From Pseudomonadota bacterium (GTDB lineage Bacteria; Pseudomonadota; Alphaproteobacteria; Rhizobiales; Aestuariivirgaceae), in assembly GCA_963205315.1 (NCBI GenBank), contig CAUJIO010000017.1, positions 1-56,550 on the forward strand: 56,550 bases of DNA. The letters run 5' to 3'. The notes under the pieces are model-generated. The model did no database searches. It had not been told where the DNA came from and saw only the letters and a list, made by a program, of their open reading frames with translations. The position numbers were made by a program, and so were the translations under genes. Below, in pieces: positions 1 to 9,036 of this stretch (the stretch's first letter is position 1; every line of letters begins with the position of its first letter).

Positions 1-7
1 GAATGAT

Positions 8-37
8 GACGGCGCAAGGTTTTGCCCTTGCGCCGTC
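8..37 (-). terminator. Stem-loop downstream of metK
   Basis: A perfect 12-bp inverted repeat (arms 8-19 and 26-37, six-base loop) lies about 48 bases past the metK stop codon. It is the expected place for a transcription end or an mRNA-stabilising hairpin. There is no clear T-run on either strand, so intrinsic termination is not certain. Confidence 0.5.
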
Positions 38-84
38 CATAAAAGTGGTGCTTCCGGTAGGTCTCGGTCACGTCACCGCGGACT

Positions 85-1278
<1,194 letters not shown>

Positions 1279-1367
1279 AATTTCATGTGCCCCAACACTG
1301 ACCCGCGGGCTTTTTGACAGCGATAACAATAGCGGTCAAGCATCCCGGCGGGCAATGCGGGCCAGGA

Positions 1368-1769
1368 CTACTCTTTCGCGTCGGCGATGACCTTGGCAAT
1401 GGTCGAGATCAGCCTGCGCTTGTTGACGCTGTCGGCGTCCCGGAAAGCTTTCGCCAGCGAGATTCCTTCAACATTCATCAAGGCTGAAAGCACAGCATCT
1501 TCACCACGGGGTTCACCCATGCCGCCATGCCCCTCGACACCCGGCAACTCCTCAAAGAAGAATTGCACGGGCACGCCAAGAATCTTGGCGGCGTAGTAGA
1601 GACGGCTGGCGCTGATGCGATTGGCGCCCTTCTCATATTTTTGAACTTGCTGGAACGTAATACCCAGCAGTTCGCCCAGTTTTTCCTGGCTCATGCCAAT
1701 CAGTTGCCGCCGCATTCTCATACGGCTGCCGACGTGCACGTCGACGAAGTTCGGATCGCGTCTTGTCAT
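1368..1769 (-). CDS. phrR: PhrR/PraR-like HTH transcriptional regulator
   Basis: This is a 133-residue XRE-family DNA-binding protein. The helix-turn-helix lies at about residues 17-72 (RQLIGMSQEKLGELLGITF, then QQVQKYEKGANRISASRL), followed by a short acidic tail. The length, HTH sequence and position next to lnt match the PhrR/PraR group of rhizobial regulators. In Sinorhizobium, phrR lies beside actA (lnt) and responds to low pH; that is established knowledge, and the same role here is inference. The ribosome site GAGG precedes the start by about nine bases. An inverted repeat just upstream (1782-1804) may be its own operator. Confidence 0.85.
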   Translation of the reverse strand: MTRRDPNFVDVHVGSRMRMRRQLIGMSQEKLGELLGITFQQVQKYEKGANRISASRLYYAAKILGVPVQFFFEELPGVEGHGGMGEPRGEDAVLSALMNVEGISLAKAFRDADSVNKRRLISTIAKVIADAKE

Positions 1770-1781
1770 TCTTACTTACCT

Positions 1782-1804
1782 CAGACCTGATGCCCCCCGG
1801 TCTG
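1782..1804. promoter_or_regulatory. Inverted repeat upstream of phrR-like gene
   Basis: CAGACC and GGTCTG form a perfect 6-bp dyad with an 11-base spacer, ending 13 bases before the regulator start codon and touching its ribosome site. This is a plausible autoregulatory operator or a 5' UTR hairpin. No consensus for the family was available to compare. Confidence 0.3.
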
Positions 1805-1949
1805 ATGCTCGACGTCACGGCAGCCAGTCTCCCGACTGAAACCGCAACATTCGAACAATCGAGGATTAATATACAACCCGTTCACGCGCAATTGATTTTG
1901 GACGCTGTCGCATGTTGCAGAGCAGCACGGCTGATCGCCGTGACCAAAT

Positions 1950-3530
1950 TCAGACTGTTTTGGCCCGCATTCGAATGAGACATGCGCCTGTTGCGAGGCT
2001 TACGATCAATATCGCCGTAACGAGATCTCCAAATCGCGCATAGAAGGTTGCAGAAATCGCAGCCGGAAGTGTCGAATCAATGACCCCTGATTCGAGGAGC
2101 GGCAGACGCATCACATATGTTCCGTAGGGACTGATGACGGCGGAAACTCCGGTGTTTGCCGCGCGAACGATCGGCAGGCCCTGCTCGATGGCCCGCAGGC
2201 GCGTTTGTGCAAGATGCTGATAGGGCCCGGTCGAGCGTCCGAACCAGCCATCGTTTGTGACATTGATGATCATGCCGGGCCGCGCCACGGGATCGACGAG
2301 CCGGTCCGGAAAGATCGCCTCGTAACACACCAGCATCGCCACACCCGGCAATCCGGGCACGGACAATGTGACAGGCCCCGGCCCCGCCGCAAAACTGCCG
2401 GGGACCGTGACGACCTTGCGGAAGCCCAGCGGTTCGAGCAGCCATTCGAATGGCAGGAATTCACCGCCGGGCACCAGCCGCCACTTGTCGTAGCGCGTCA
2501 CCACATCGGCATTGCCATCGAAGGTGATGATGCTGTTGTGAATGTTGGGCACACCATCGTTGGCGCCCTCGGCATCGCGGCGGATGGAGCCGGTGATCAG
2601 CACGGTGCGCCCACCCAGCAACGGCTTCAGTTCTGCCTTCGCGACCGGGCTCTCATCAATGAAAAAGGACACGGCGGATTCAGGCCAGATCACATGCGTC
2701 ACGCCGGCAATGCCATTGGGCTGAGACGCCGTCGGCTCCGTGGACATCCGCTTCAGCGTATCGAAGATGGTCCGCGCGTGGTCGTCGCGCCATTTCTGTT
2801 CCTGCCCGATGTTGGGCTGCACGATGCGCAGGCTGACTCCTGGCATCGTCTCGCCCGCATCGCCGCTCAGACGCAGCAAGCCGAATGCCCACCCCAACGG
2901 CAGCAGGCAGAGCAACACTGCGGCAGCCCTTCTGGCCGGTCGCGATTGCTCCTTCAGCAGCACCAGCGGCAGTCCCGCCCAGAGCATGACCAGCACCGTC
3001 AGCCCGGTCATTCCGGCATATGCCGCAAGCTGCGCCACCGCACCCATGCCGTCGACGGCAAGTCCGGGCGCCGCCCATGGAAAGCCGGTCATCAGATGGC
3101 CGCGCAGCCACTCCACCGCACCAAGAGCCGCCGCACACATCAGCACCAGCGCCAGCCCCCGGCCGCCGGCCCGGCGCGCCACCACGGCGGCAAGCCCCCA
3201 GTAGATGGCCATTCCGCCCGCCAACGCCCCCAGCATGAAGGGCATCATCCAAAGATAGGTGGCAGCATCGACAAGGAAGGCAAAACCGATCCAGTGAAAC
3301 GCCACCGAAAAATAGCCGAGGCCGAAAAGCCATCCGGTGCCGAAGCCGCTGCGCCACGACCTCAGTTCGACATCGCCGAGCAGCGCCAGAAACACCGGCA
3401 CGGCAATGAACAGGGCCGGCCACAGATCGAGCGGCGGCATGGACAGGGCTGCCACGCAGCCGGCGGCAATGGCCGTTGTCGCCCGCCACCAGCCACGCAA
3501 CGCGGCAATGCTCTCGAACAATCGAATCAT
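1950..3530 (-). CDS. lnt: Apolipoprotein N-acyltransferase
   Basis: This inner-membrane enzyme adds the third acyl chain to lipoproteins. It has 526 residues. The N-terminal half is a string of hydrophobic segments (about residues 15-220), followed by a carbon-nitrogen hydrolase domain. The catalytic Glu-Lys-Cys set is visible: Glu in VIWPESAVSFF, Lys in YDKWRLVPGGEFLPFE and Cys in MLVCYEAIFP. The length is normal. The orthologue in Sinorhizobium is ActA, needed for acid tolerance (established knowledge). It sits upstream of the PhrR-like regulator and metK on the same strand, with a 180-base gap that probably holds the regulator's own promoter. Confidence 0.95.
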   Translation of the reverse strand: MIRLFESIAALRGWWRATTAIAAGCVAALSMPPLDLWPALFIAVPVFLALLGDVELRSWRSGFGTGWLFGLGYFSVAFHWIGFAFLVDAATYLWMMPFMLGALAGGMAIYWGLAAVVARRAGGRGLALVLMCAAALGAVEWLRGHLMTGFPWAAPGLAVDGMGAVAQLAAYAGMTGLTVLVMLWAGLPLVLLKEQSRPARRAAAVLLCLLPLGWAFGLLRLSGDAGETMPGVSLRIVQPNIGQEQKWRDDHARTIFDTLKRMSTEPTASQPNGIAGVTHVIWPESAVSFFIDESPVAKAELKPLLGGRTVLITGSIRRDAEGANDGVPNIHNSIITFDGNADVVTRYDKWRLVPGGEFLPFEWLLEPLGFRKVVTVPGSFAAGPGPVTLSVPGLPGVAMLVCYEAIFPDRLVDPVARPGMIINVTNDGWFGRSTGPYQHLAQTRLRAIEQGLPIVRAANTGVSAVISPYGTYVMRLPLLESGVIDSTLPAAISATFYARFGDLVTAILIVSLATGACLIRMRAKTV

Positions 3531-3598
3531 GCGCCGGCACTATAGGTGGATAAGGCGAAGTCTGATAGAAACCGCCGCTGGGCGGAGGGCGTTTCGAG

Positions 3599-4405
3599 AT
3601 GAACGACGTTGCACGTGGATTGAAGGCCGATTCGGAGATGATTCTCATTGAACATCTGCCCTTCGAATCCGACGGCGGCATCGCCAGCCGCGCCCGGCTG
3701 GGCTTGCTTGTCCTCGCCACCGACTTCACCATCGAGCACGAATGGCGCGCCATCATCGGCGGCCTCCCGGGCGTTGCGCTCTACGAGAGCCGCATTCTCA
3801 ACGACGCGCAGATCACACCCGAAACCTTGCGCGCCATGGAACCGCGCATCGCCGCCGCCACCGATGTGATCCTGCCCGGCAGTCCGCTTGATGTCGTGGC
3901 TTATGGCTGCACCTCGGCCTCGATGGCGATCGGTGAGGAAAAGGTCTTCGACCGCATCCGCTCCGTCAGGCCCGAAGCGCGATGCACCACCCCCATCACC
4001 GCCGCCTTTGCCGCATTCCGGGCTCTTGGCGCCAGGCGCATCGGCGTGCTGACGCCCTATCGCGCCGACGTCAATCGCATAGTCGCCGACTACATCGGTG
4101 CCCGTGGCTTCGAGGTTCCGGTCTTCGGCTCCTTCAATGAGCAGGACGACGGCAAGGTTTCGCGCATTACGCCTGCCTCGGTGAAGCAGAGCGTCAAGAC
4201 CATCCTGTCGCACGCGCCTGTCGATGCTGTCTTCGTCTCCTGCACCTCGGTGCGCCTCGCTGAAGCCGCCCGCGGCATCGAAGCCGAAACCGGCGTGCCC
4301 ATCACCTCGTCGAACCATGCCATGGCGTGGCATGCGTTGCGCCTCGCCGGCATCACGGACGTCATGCCGCAATGGGGCAGGCTGTTCGAAACGCAGATGG
4401 CATGA
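3599..4405 (+). CDS. eutA: EutA-like Asp/Glu racemase-maleate isomerase family protein
   Basis: This 268-residue protein belongs to the maleate isomerase/arylmalonate decarboxylase branch of the Asp/Glu racemase superfamily. The two catalytic cysteines expected for the fold are present in VVAYGCTSASMAIG and VFVSCTSVRLAE. The closest family I recognise is EutA of ectoine utilisation clusters, whose reaction is not firmly established. The start is supported by a GGAGGG ribosome site nine bases upstream. The stop overlaps the next gene by an ATGA junction, implying translational coupling. The ectoine partners eutB, eutC and doeB are absent nearby, so a role in ectoine use is uncertain. It may racemise or isomerise an intermediate of the local pathway. 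Confidence 0.75.
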   Translation: MNDVARGLKADSEMILIEHLPFESDGGIASRARLGLLVLATDFTIEHEWRAIIGGLPGVALYESRILNDAQITPETLRAMEPRIAAATDVILPGSPLDVVAYGCTSASMAIGEEKVFDRIRSVRPEARCTTPITAAFAAFRALGARRIGVLTPYRADVNRIVADYIGARGFEVPVFGSFNEQDDGKVSRITPASVKQSVKTILSHAPVDAVFVSCTSVRLAEAARGIEAETGVPITSSNHAMAWHALRLAGITDVMPQWGRLFETQMA

Positions 4406-4998
4406 TGCACGAGGTTCACCGCGAGGCCATTCCGGCGCGAGCCCACTGGAGTCGCATTCTGCACAAGGGGCAAACGCTCCGCATCATCGACACCCATGGC
4501 CAGCAGGCCGTCGATTTTCTCTGCTACAATGCCCACGATTTCGACGAGCGGTATCACGAGCCCAACACCATCAAGAAGGCTGGCCGCATCCTGCTCACCA
4601 CGGGTGATGTGCTCTACTCCGACCGCGCCAATCCGCTCTTCACCATCGTGGCGGATACGTTCGGCGGCCACGACACCATCGGCGGCTGCTGTTCGGAGCC
4701 ATCGAACCGCATGCTCTATGGTGTTGCCAATGCAGGATGCCGAGAGAACTTTCTCGCCGCGCTGAAGCCATATGGCCTCGGCTGGCGCGACATCGTGCCG
4801 AACGTCAACTGGTTCATGACCGTGCCGGTGGGTGCGGCCGGAAACGCCGCCATCGCACTCGGCTCATCGCAGCCAGGCGACCACGTCGACATCCGCGCAG
4901 AAACGGATGTGCTGGCAGTAATCTCCAACTGCCCGCAGGTCCTTAACCCCTGCAACAACTTCAATCCGACCGGGATCGAAGTGGTGGTTTTCGCCTGA
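4402..4998 (+). CDS. DUF1989 (urea carboxylase-associated / carboxyguanidine deiminase-like) protein
   Basis: This 198-residue protein of the DUF1989 family was formerly called urea carboxylase-associated protein. Family hallmarks are visible in order: QAVDFLCYN, ADTFGGHDTIGGCC, CRENFLAAL, VNWFMTVPV and the C-terminal ISNCPQVLNPCNNFNPT. The conserved cysteines in GGCC, CRENF and SNCPQ look like a metal site. Relatives CgdA and CgdB are carboxyguanidine deiminases in guanidine degradation (established knowledge). Others in the family are uncharacterised. The start codon overlaps the stop of the EutA-like gene (ATGA). The neighbouring ureohydrolase gene converges on it and would release urea. 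A role in deiminating an amidine or guanidine compound is inferred. Confidence 0.8.
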   Translation: MMHEVHREAIPARAHWSRILHKGQTLRIIDTHGQQAVDFLCYNAHDFDERYHEPNTIKKAGRILLTTGDVLYSDRANPLFTIVADTFGGHDTIGGCCSEPSNRMLYGVANAGCRENFLAALKPYGLGWRDIVPNVNWFMTVPVGAAGNAAIALGSSQPGDHVDIRAETDVLAVISNCPQVLNPCNNFNPTGIEVVVFA

Positions 4999-5010
4999 AA
5001 GGCCCTCGTC

Positions 5011-5985
5011 CTACATCCGCCGGCGTTTCGCCACGTCCTCGGCCATCGAGCACAGAATCTCGAACATCATCGTCACACCCGCATGCGCGGTAATGCCCGA
5101 CGGGTCGAATGGCGGCGACACTTCCACCACATCTGCGCCGACGATGTTCAAACCCCTCAGTTCACGGAGCATCTGCTGCGCCTGGAATGTGGTGAAGCCG
5201 CCCACCTCCGGCGTGCCGGTCCCCGGCGCATAGACCGGATCCAGCATGTCGATGTCGAAGCTGACGTAAGTGGGCTGATCTCCGACGATGGCGCGCGCTT
5301 CGGTCATGATCGCCCTGGGTCCCTTCTCCATCGCCTCTTCGATGCGCACGAGCCGTACGCCCATCTTCTCGCCCCATTCGAAATCGTCGAGATCATACAT
5401 CGAGCCGCGCAGGCCGATCTGGATCGTCCGCTTCGGGTCGAGCACGCCCTCTTCGATGGCGCGGCGGAACGGCGTGCCATGGGTATACTTGAAGCCGCCG
5501 AAATAGCCGTCGTAGAGATCGGTGTGGGCGTCGAAATGAATCATGCCGACCGGCTTCTTTTCCCCCACCGCCCGCAGGATCGGCAACGAGCACAGGTGAT
5601 CGCCACCCGCCGACAGCGGCCGGATGCCCTTGCCCACGAGCGTCTTGAAATAGCCCTCGACCCGTTTCAGCGCGTCCTCGACGCTCGCCGGATTGACCGG
5701 GCAATCACCCAGATCCGCGACATTGGCGAGATCATAGGGCCTGATCATCATTGTCTGGTGCATGGGGCGCACCATGGCGGACATGTCGCGCATCTGGCGC
5801 GGCGCATGGCGGGGTCCAGGCCGGTTGGTGGTGCCGCCGTCCCACGGCACACCGACGATGCCGATGTCGAGTCCAGCCGCGTCTTCCAGCGGCACATGCG
5901 GCAGGCGCATGAAGGTGGCGATGCCGCCAAAGCGCGGCGTGACCAGTCCGGAGATCGGTTGGTTGAAGTTTTTCGGGTGTGGCAT
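5011..5985 (-). CDS. Ureohydrolase (agmatinase family, guanidino-acid hydrolase, GpuA/GbuA-like)
   Basis: This 324-residue arginase-fold hydrolase cleaves urea from a guanidino compound using two manganese ions. All metal motifs are present: AGGDHL, HFDAHTD and SFDIDMLDP. The sequence resembles 3-guanidinopropionase and 4-guanidinobutyrase of Pseudomonas more than true agmatinase, notably GVPWDGGTTNRPG, YTHGTPFRRAIEEG and the ending GVTMMFEILC; this comparison is from memory. Such enzymes yield beta-alanine or GABA plus urea. The gene converges with the DUF1989 gene and lies beside DauA- and AruI-like genes that would supply guanidinobutyrate precursors. The exact substrate cannot be fixed from sequence alone. 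Confidence 0.9.
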   Translation of the reverse strand: MPHPKNFNQPISGLVTPRFGGIATFMRLPHVPLEDAAGLDIGIVGVPWDGGTTNRPGPRHAPRQMRDMSAMVRPMHQTMMIRPYDLANVADLGDCPVNPASVEDALKRVEGYFKTLVGKGIRPLSAGGDHLCSLPILRAVGEKKPVGMIHFDAHTDLYDGYFGGFKYTHGTPFRRAIEEGVLDPKRTIQIGLRGSMYDLDDFEWGEKMGVRLVRIEEAMEKGPRAIMTEARAIVGDQPTYVSFDIDMLDPVYAPGTGTPEVGGFTTFQAQQMLRELRGLNIVGADVVEVSPPFDPSGITAHAGVTMMFEILCSMAEDVAKRRRM

Positions 5986-6004
5986 GGAAATGTCCTGGTG
6001 GGAC

Positions 6005-6556
6005 TTAGAGCTTGGGGGCCGTCATGATTTCCATCTGCCAGTCGTCGACCGTGGAAATAATGCCAGCTGAGGAAACAGTGATTTGCACCTTGACCGTATA
6101 TTTACCTGGTCCCTTCAACGTCGTCGACCGGGAGAAAGATGTGGCTTTCCAGTTCGCCACGCCGGCCACCTCGACGGCAGAGGCTGCAAAGTCATATTCT
6201 GCGTCGGGGTTCCACGACGTGACAACCCCGTCTTTCACACTGACGATTTGCATAGGGCAGTAGCCGCCAACCTGTTCTGCAGCAAATGACCCGCACAGGG
6301 TTTCAGACGAGAACCGGCCTATTGCAATCCATGTCTGTCCGGCTGGAACATTGATGGTCGCCACCGCTCCCGGGATATCCTTGAAAACGGTACTGGTCGC
6401 CTCGAACGATTCCACGCTCCTGACGACAGTGATGCCATTGATCGCCCCGCCTTTGAGGGTGGAGGCAGCCATGCCGCTGGATGTGGCCTGCCCCACCACA
6501 GCCAGAGTTGCGGCGACCCCGACCACGCACCGGTAAGATAAGTCCCTGCTGGCCAT
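6005..6556 (-). CDS. Hypothetical secreted protein
   Basis: This 183-residue protein was not assigned to a family. It begins with a short basic stretch and a hydrophobic segment (CVVGVAATLAVVGQATSSG), consistent with a Sec signal peptide cut near residue 30. The remainder is rich in Ser, Thr, Val and Gly and looks beta-rich. It has two cysteines close together (in ETLCGSF and GGYCPM) that could form a disulfide in the periplasm. It is transcribed in the same direction as the ureohydrolase, 19 bases upstream of it. No function is proposed. Confidence 0.6.
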   Translation of the reverse strand: MASRDLSYRCVVGVAATLAVVGQATSSGMAASTLKGGAINGITVVRSVESFEATSTVFKDIPGAVATINVPAGQTWIAIGRFSSETLCGSFAAEQVGGYCPMQIVSVKDGVVTSWNPDAEYDFAASAVEVAGVANWKATSFSRSTTLKGPGKYTVKVQITVSSAGIISTVDDWQMEIMTAPKL

Positions 6557-6695
6557 CCAACTGTTCTCCTGCTGTAAACTGTCGCCGCTAGATTGTCGGA
6601 TTACACTTCCTCAGCCACTGCTGGAAGTCAACGCGGAAACACCGTGGTTACTGTCCGGCGAGCGCGAGAGGACGCTGAATGCCTCGGGATAACCC

Positions 6696-7877
6696 TCACG
6701 CCTTCACCACCAGCTTTCTTGGCGTCTGGCACAGGCACTCCGCACCCTTGGACGTGATCAGAATTGTTTCCGACAGTTCCAGTCCACCATCATCGAGCCA
6801 AAGCGCCGGCATGAAGTGCAGCGTCATGTTGGGCTGCAGGACGGTCTTGTCGCCGCGCCGGATCGACAGCGTGCGCTCGCCCCAGTCGGGTGGATAGGAC
6901 AGGCCGATCGAATAGCCGGCCCGCGAATCTTTCGTGAAGCCGCGCTTCTGCAACGTGCCGAAGAAGGCGTCCGCCACTTCGCCGCAGGTCGTGCCTGGCG
7001 TACATTTGTCGAGTCCCGCCTGCGTCGCCTCAGACACCGCCTTCTCAGCTTCGAGGAACTTCTGCGGCGGCTTGCCCAGATAGACCGTGCGCGACAGCGG
7101 CGCATGATAGCGCCGGTAGCAGCCACCGAGTTCGAAGAACGTGCCCTCGTTGTTGAGGAAAGGCCGGTCGTCCCATGTCAGGTGCGGTGCCGTGGCATCG
7201 ATGCCAGACGGCAGCATCGGCACGAAGGCGCAATAGTCACCCCAATGCCCATCGGCTCCGAGGATCGCCTGCTTCTGGATCTCGGCCACCAGCACATTCT
7301 TCTTGAGGCCCGGTTCAACCAGTTCAACCACCTTGGCATGCATCGCATCGACGATTTTCGCGGCGCGGCGGATGAACTCCACTTCATGATCGCTCTTAAT
7401 GATGCGCTGCCAGTTCACCAGTCCCGTCGAATCGGAGAAGGCCGCATCCTTCAGATGTGTGCGCAGCGACTGGTTGGCCGCCGCCGAGTACCAGTAATTG
7501 TCCATCTCGACACCGATGCGTGCCTTGGCCCAGCCGCGCGACGCAATGGTCTTCGACAGGTCCTGCATCGGATGCCTGTCGGGGTTCTGCACATAGGTGT
7601 CTTCGTAGCCGAGAATATTGTCCTGCGTCATGAACACCGTGCGCTTGGCGCCTTGCGCATCCATGCCGCGGCCCCACCAAATGGGCTCGCCCTCGAGCCC
7701 GAGCAGCACGGCCTGATGCGTGTAGAACGACCAGCCGTCATAGCCCGTCAGCCACGCCATGTTGGACGGGTCCGACACGATGATCAGATCGAGCCCCTTC
7801 TCGATCATCGCCGCGCGGGTGCGGGCAATGCGGCGGTGATACTCGGCGAGCGGAAAGTACAGTGTCACATTTGTCAT
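6696..7877 (-). CDS. doeA: Ectoine hydrolase-like M24 family protein (DoeA/EutD)
   Basis: This 393-residue creatinase/aminopeptidase (M24) fold protein starts at MTNVTLYF. The sequence follows the DoeA/EutD pattern closely: SNMAWLTGYDGWSFY, WWGRGMDAQGAKRTV, YRRYHAPLSRTVYLG and SYPPDWGERTLSIRRGD. DoeA opens the ectoine ring to N-acetyl-diaminobutyrate (established knowledge). The metal ligands of true M24 peptidases appear replaced (Glu in FFELGG, Pro-Leu in APLSRT), as in creatinase and DoeA relatives. The gene is divergent from the D-amino-acid dehydrogenase gene, with only 64 bases between the starts. No deacetylase doeB, doeCD or ectoine importer is visible, so the natural substrate may be another cyclic amidine or a guanidino compound. 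Confidence 0.82.
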   Translation of the reverse strand: MTNVTLYFPLAEYHRRIARTRAAMIEKGLDLIIVSDPSNMAWLTGYDGWSFYTHQAVLLGLEGEPIWWGRGMDAQGAKRTVFMTQDNILGYEDTYVQNPDRHPMQDLSKTIASRGWAKARIGVEMDNYWYSAAANQSLRTHLKDAAFSDSTGLVNWQRIIKSDHEVEFIRRAAKIVDAMHAKVVELVEPGLKKNVLVAEIQKQAILGADGHWGDYCAFVPMLPSGIDATAPHLTWDDRPFLNNEGTFFELGGCYRRYHAPLSRTVYLGKPPQKFLEAEKAVSEATQAGLDKCTPGTTCGEVADAFFGTLQKRGFTKDSRAGYSIGLSYPPDWGERTLSIRRGDKTVLQPNMTLHFMPALWLDDGGLELSETILITSKGAECLCQTPRKLVVKA

Positions 7878-7941
7878 GGCTGCCATGATTGATCGGTTCG
7901 GCATTCTTGCGCAAGTGGCAGACGCGCGGCTATGTGAATTC

Positions 7942-9033
7942 ATGAGCAATGAATTTGACATCATCGTAATCGGCGCCGGCATTGCCGGTGCTTCGGTCGC
8001 CGCCCATCTGGCAGAAACCCGCTCGGTCGCCCTTCTCGAAATGGAAGAGCGTCCCGGCTATCACACCACCGGCCGCTCGGCCTCCATGTATGAGCCGAAC
8101 TACGGCCCGCCCTCGATGCTGGCGCTGACCCGGGCGGCGCGGCAGCATTTCGATGAAGGCGGGTTCCTGACGCCGCGCGAAACCATGTTCGTCATGCCCG
8201 ATGGCCAGGAGGACGATTTCGAGAAACTGATGGCCAAGCAGAAGGGCATCTCGGAAATCTCCGTCTCCGACGCCACAAGGCGCTTCCCGTTGCTGCGCGA
8301 GGGCTATGCCAAACGCGCCATTTTGGACTCTGGTACAGCGGATATCGACGTCGATCTGCTGCACAACAGCTACCTGCGCCTGTTCCGGCAGCGCGGCGGC
8401 GAATTGCACTGTTCCTCGCCCGTCACTGCCATCGAGAAGAACGGCCAGTGGAAGCTGAGGGCCGGAGACCTTTCCCTCAGCGCACGGATCATCGTCGATG
8501 CCGCAGGCGCCTGGGGCGATGCGGTGGCAGCACTCGCCGGCAAGAAGCCCGTGGGCCTGCAGCCAAAGCGCCGGTCCGTGGCCATCGTTCCGGCGCCCGA
8601 CTGCGACAATTTCATGAGCCTTCCGATGGTGGGCGACATCGGCGAGACCTGGTACTGCAAGCCGCAATCGGGCAAGTTCTTCGTGTCCCCCGCCGATGCA
8701 ACGCCCGTCGATCCGCATGACGCCTATGCCGACGACATGACGCTGGCCGAGGGCATTGACCGCTTTCAGAACGCTGTGAACTACGAGGTGACCCGCGTCG
8801 AACGCACCTGGGGCGGCCTCCGCTCTTTCGCGCCCGACGGCAGTCCGGTCGTGGGCTACGACAAGGCCGATGACGGCTTCTTCTGGCTCATCGGCCAGGG
8901 TGGCTACGGCATCCAGTCCTCGCCCGCACTCTCGCGGCTCGCGGCAGCACTCGTGCGCCACGAAAAACCTCCGTCCGACATCATGGACGAGGGGCTGATC
9001 CTGGCCGATATTTCGCCAGACCGCTTCGGCTGA
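7942..9033 (+). CDS. FAD-dependent D-amino-acid dehydrogenase (DauA-like)
   Basis: This 363-residue protein of the DAO/glycine oxidase family starts at MSNEFDIIVIGAGIAGAS, the dinucleotide-binding motif; in-frame extension upstream is not conserved in style. The motifs PGYHTTGRSA, GLQPKRRS, TWGGLRSFAPDG and QGGYGIQSSP match the D-arginine dehydrogenase (DauA) group as I recall it. DauA oxidises D-arginine to 2-oxo-5-guanidinovalerate. The conserved arginines that hold the carboxylate (in PKRRS and GLRSF) are present. Some side-chain pocket positions after GRSA appear to differ, so the substrate may be another D- or N-substituted basic amino acid. The product would suit the AruI-like decarboxylase at 16571. 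Confidence 0.75.
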   Translation: MSNEFDIIVIGAGIAGASVAAHLAETRSVALLEMEERPGYHTTGRSASMYEPNYGPPSMLALTRAARQHFDEGGFLTPRETMFVMPDGQEDDFEKLMAKQKGISEISVSDATRRFPLLREGYAKRAILDSGTADIDVDLLHNSYLRLFRQRGGELHCSSPVTAIEKNGQWKLRAGDLSLSARIIVDAAGAWGDAVAALAGKKPVGLQPKRRSVAIVPAPDCDNFMSLPMVGDIGETWYCKPQSGKFFVSPADATPVDPHDAYADDMTLAEGIDRFQNAVNYEVTRVERTWGGLRSFAPDGSPVVGYDKADDGFFWLIGQGGYGIQSSPALSRLAAALVRHEKPPSDIMDEGLILADISPDRFG

Positions 9034-9036
9034 TCG

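Noticed and set aside
1279-1367. Possible SAM riboswitch before metK
   Set aside because: The 89-base gap was read on the minus strand and no SAM-II, SAM/SAH or SAM-V conserved core was recognised.
2205-3545. A 446-codon plus-strand open frame opposite lnt
   Set aside because: It is antisense to lnt with the catalytic motifs all on the other strand. It is a compositional shadow.
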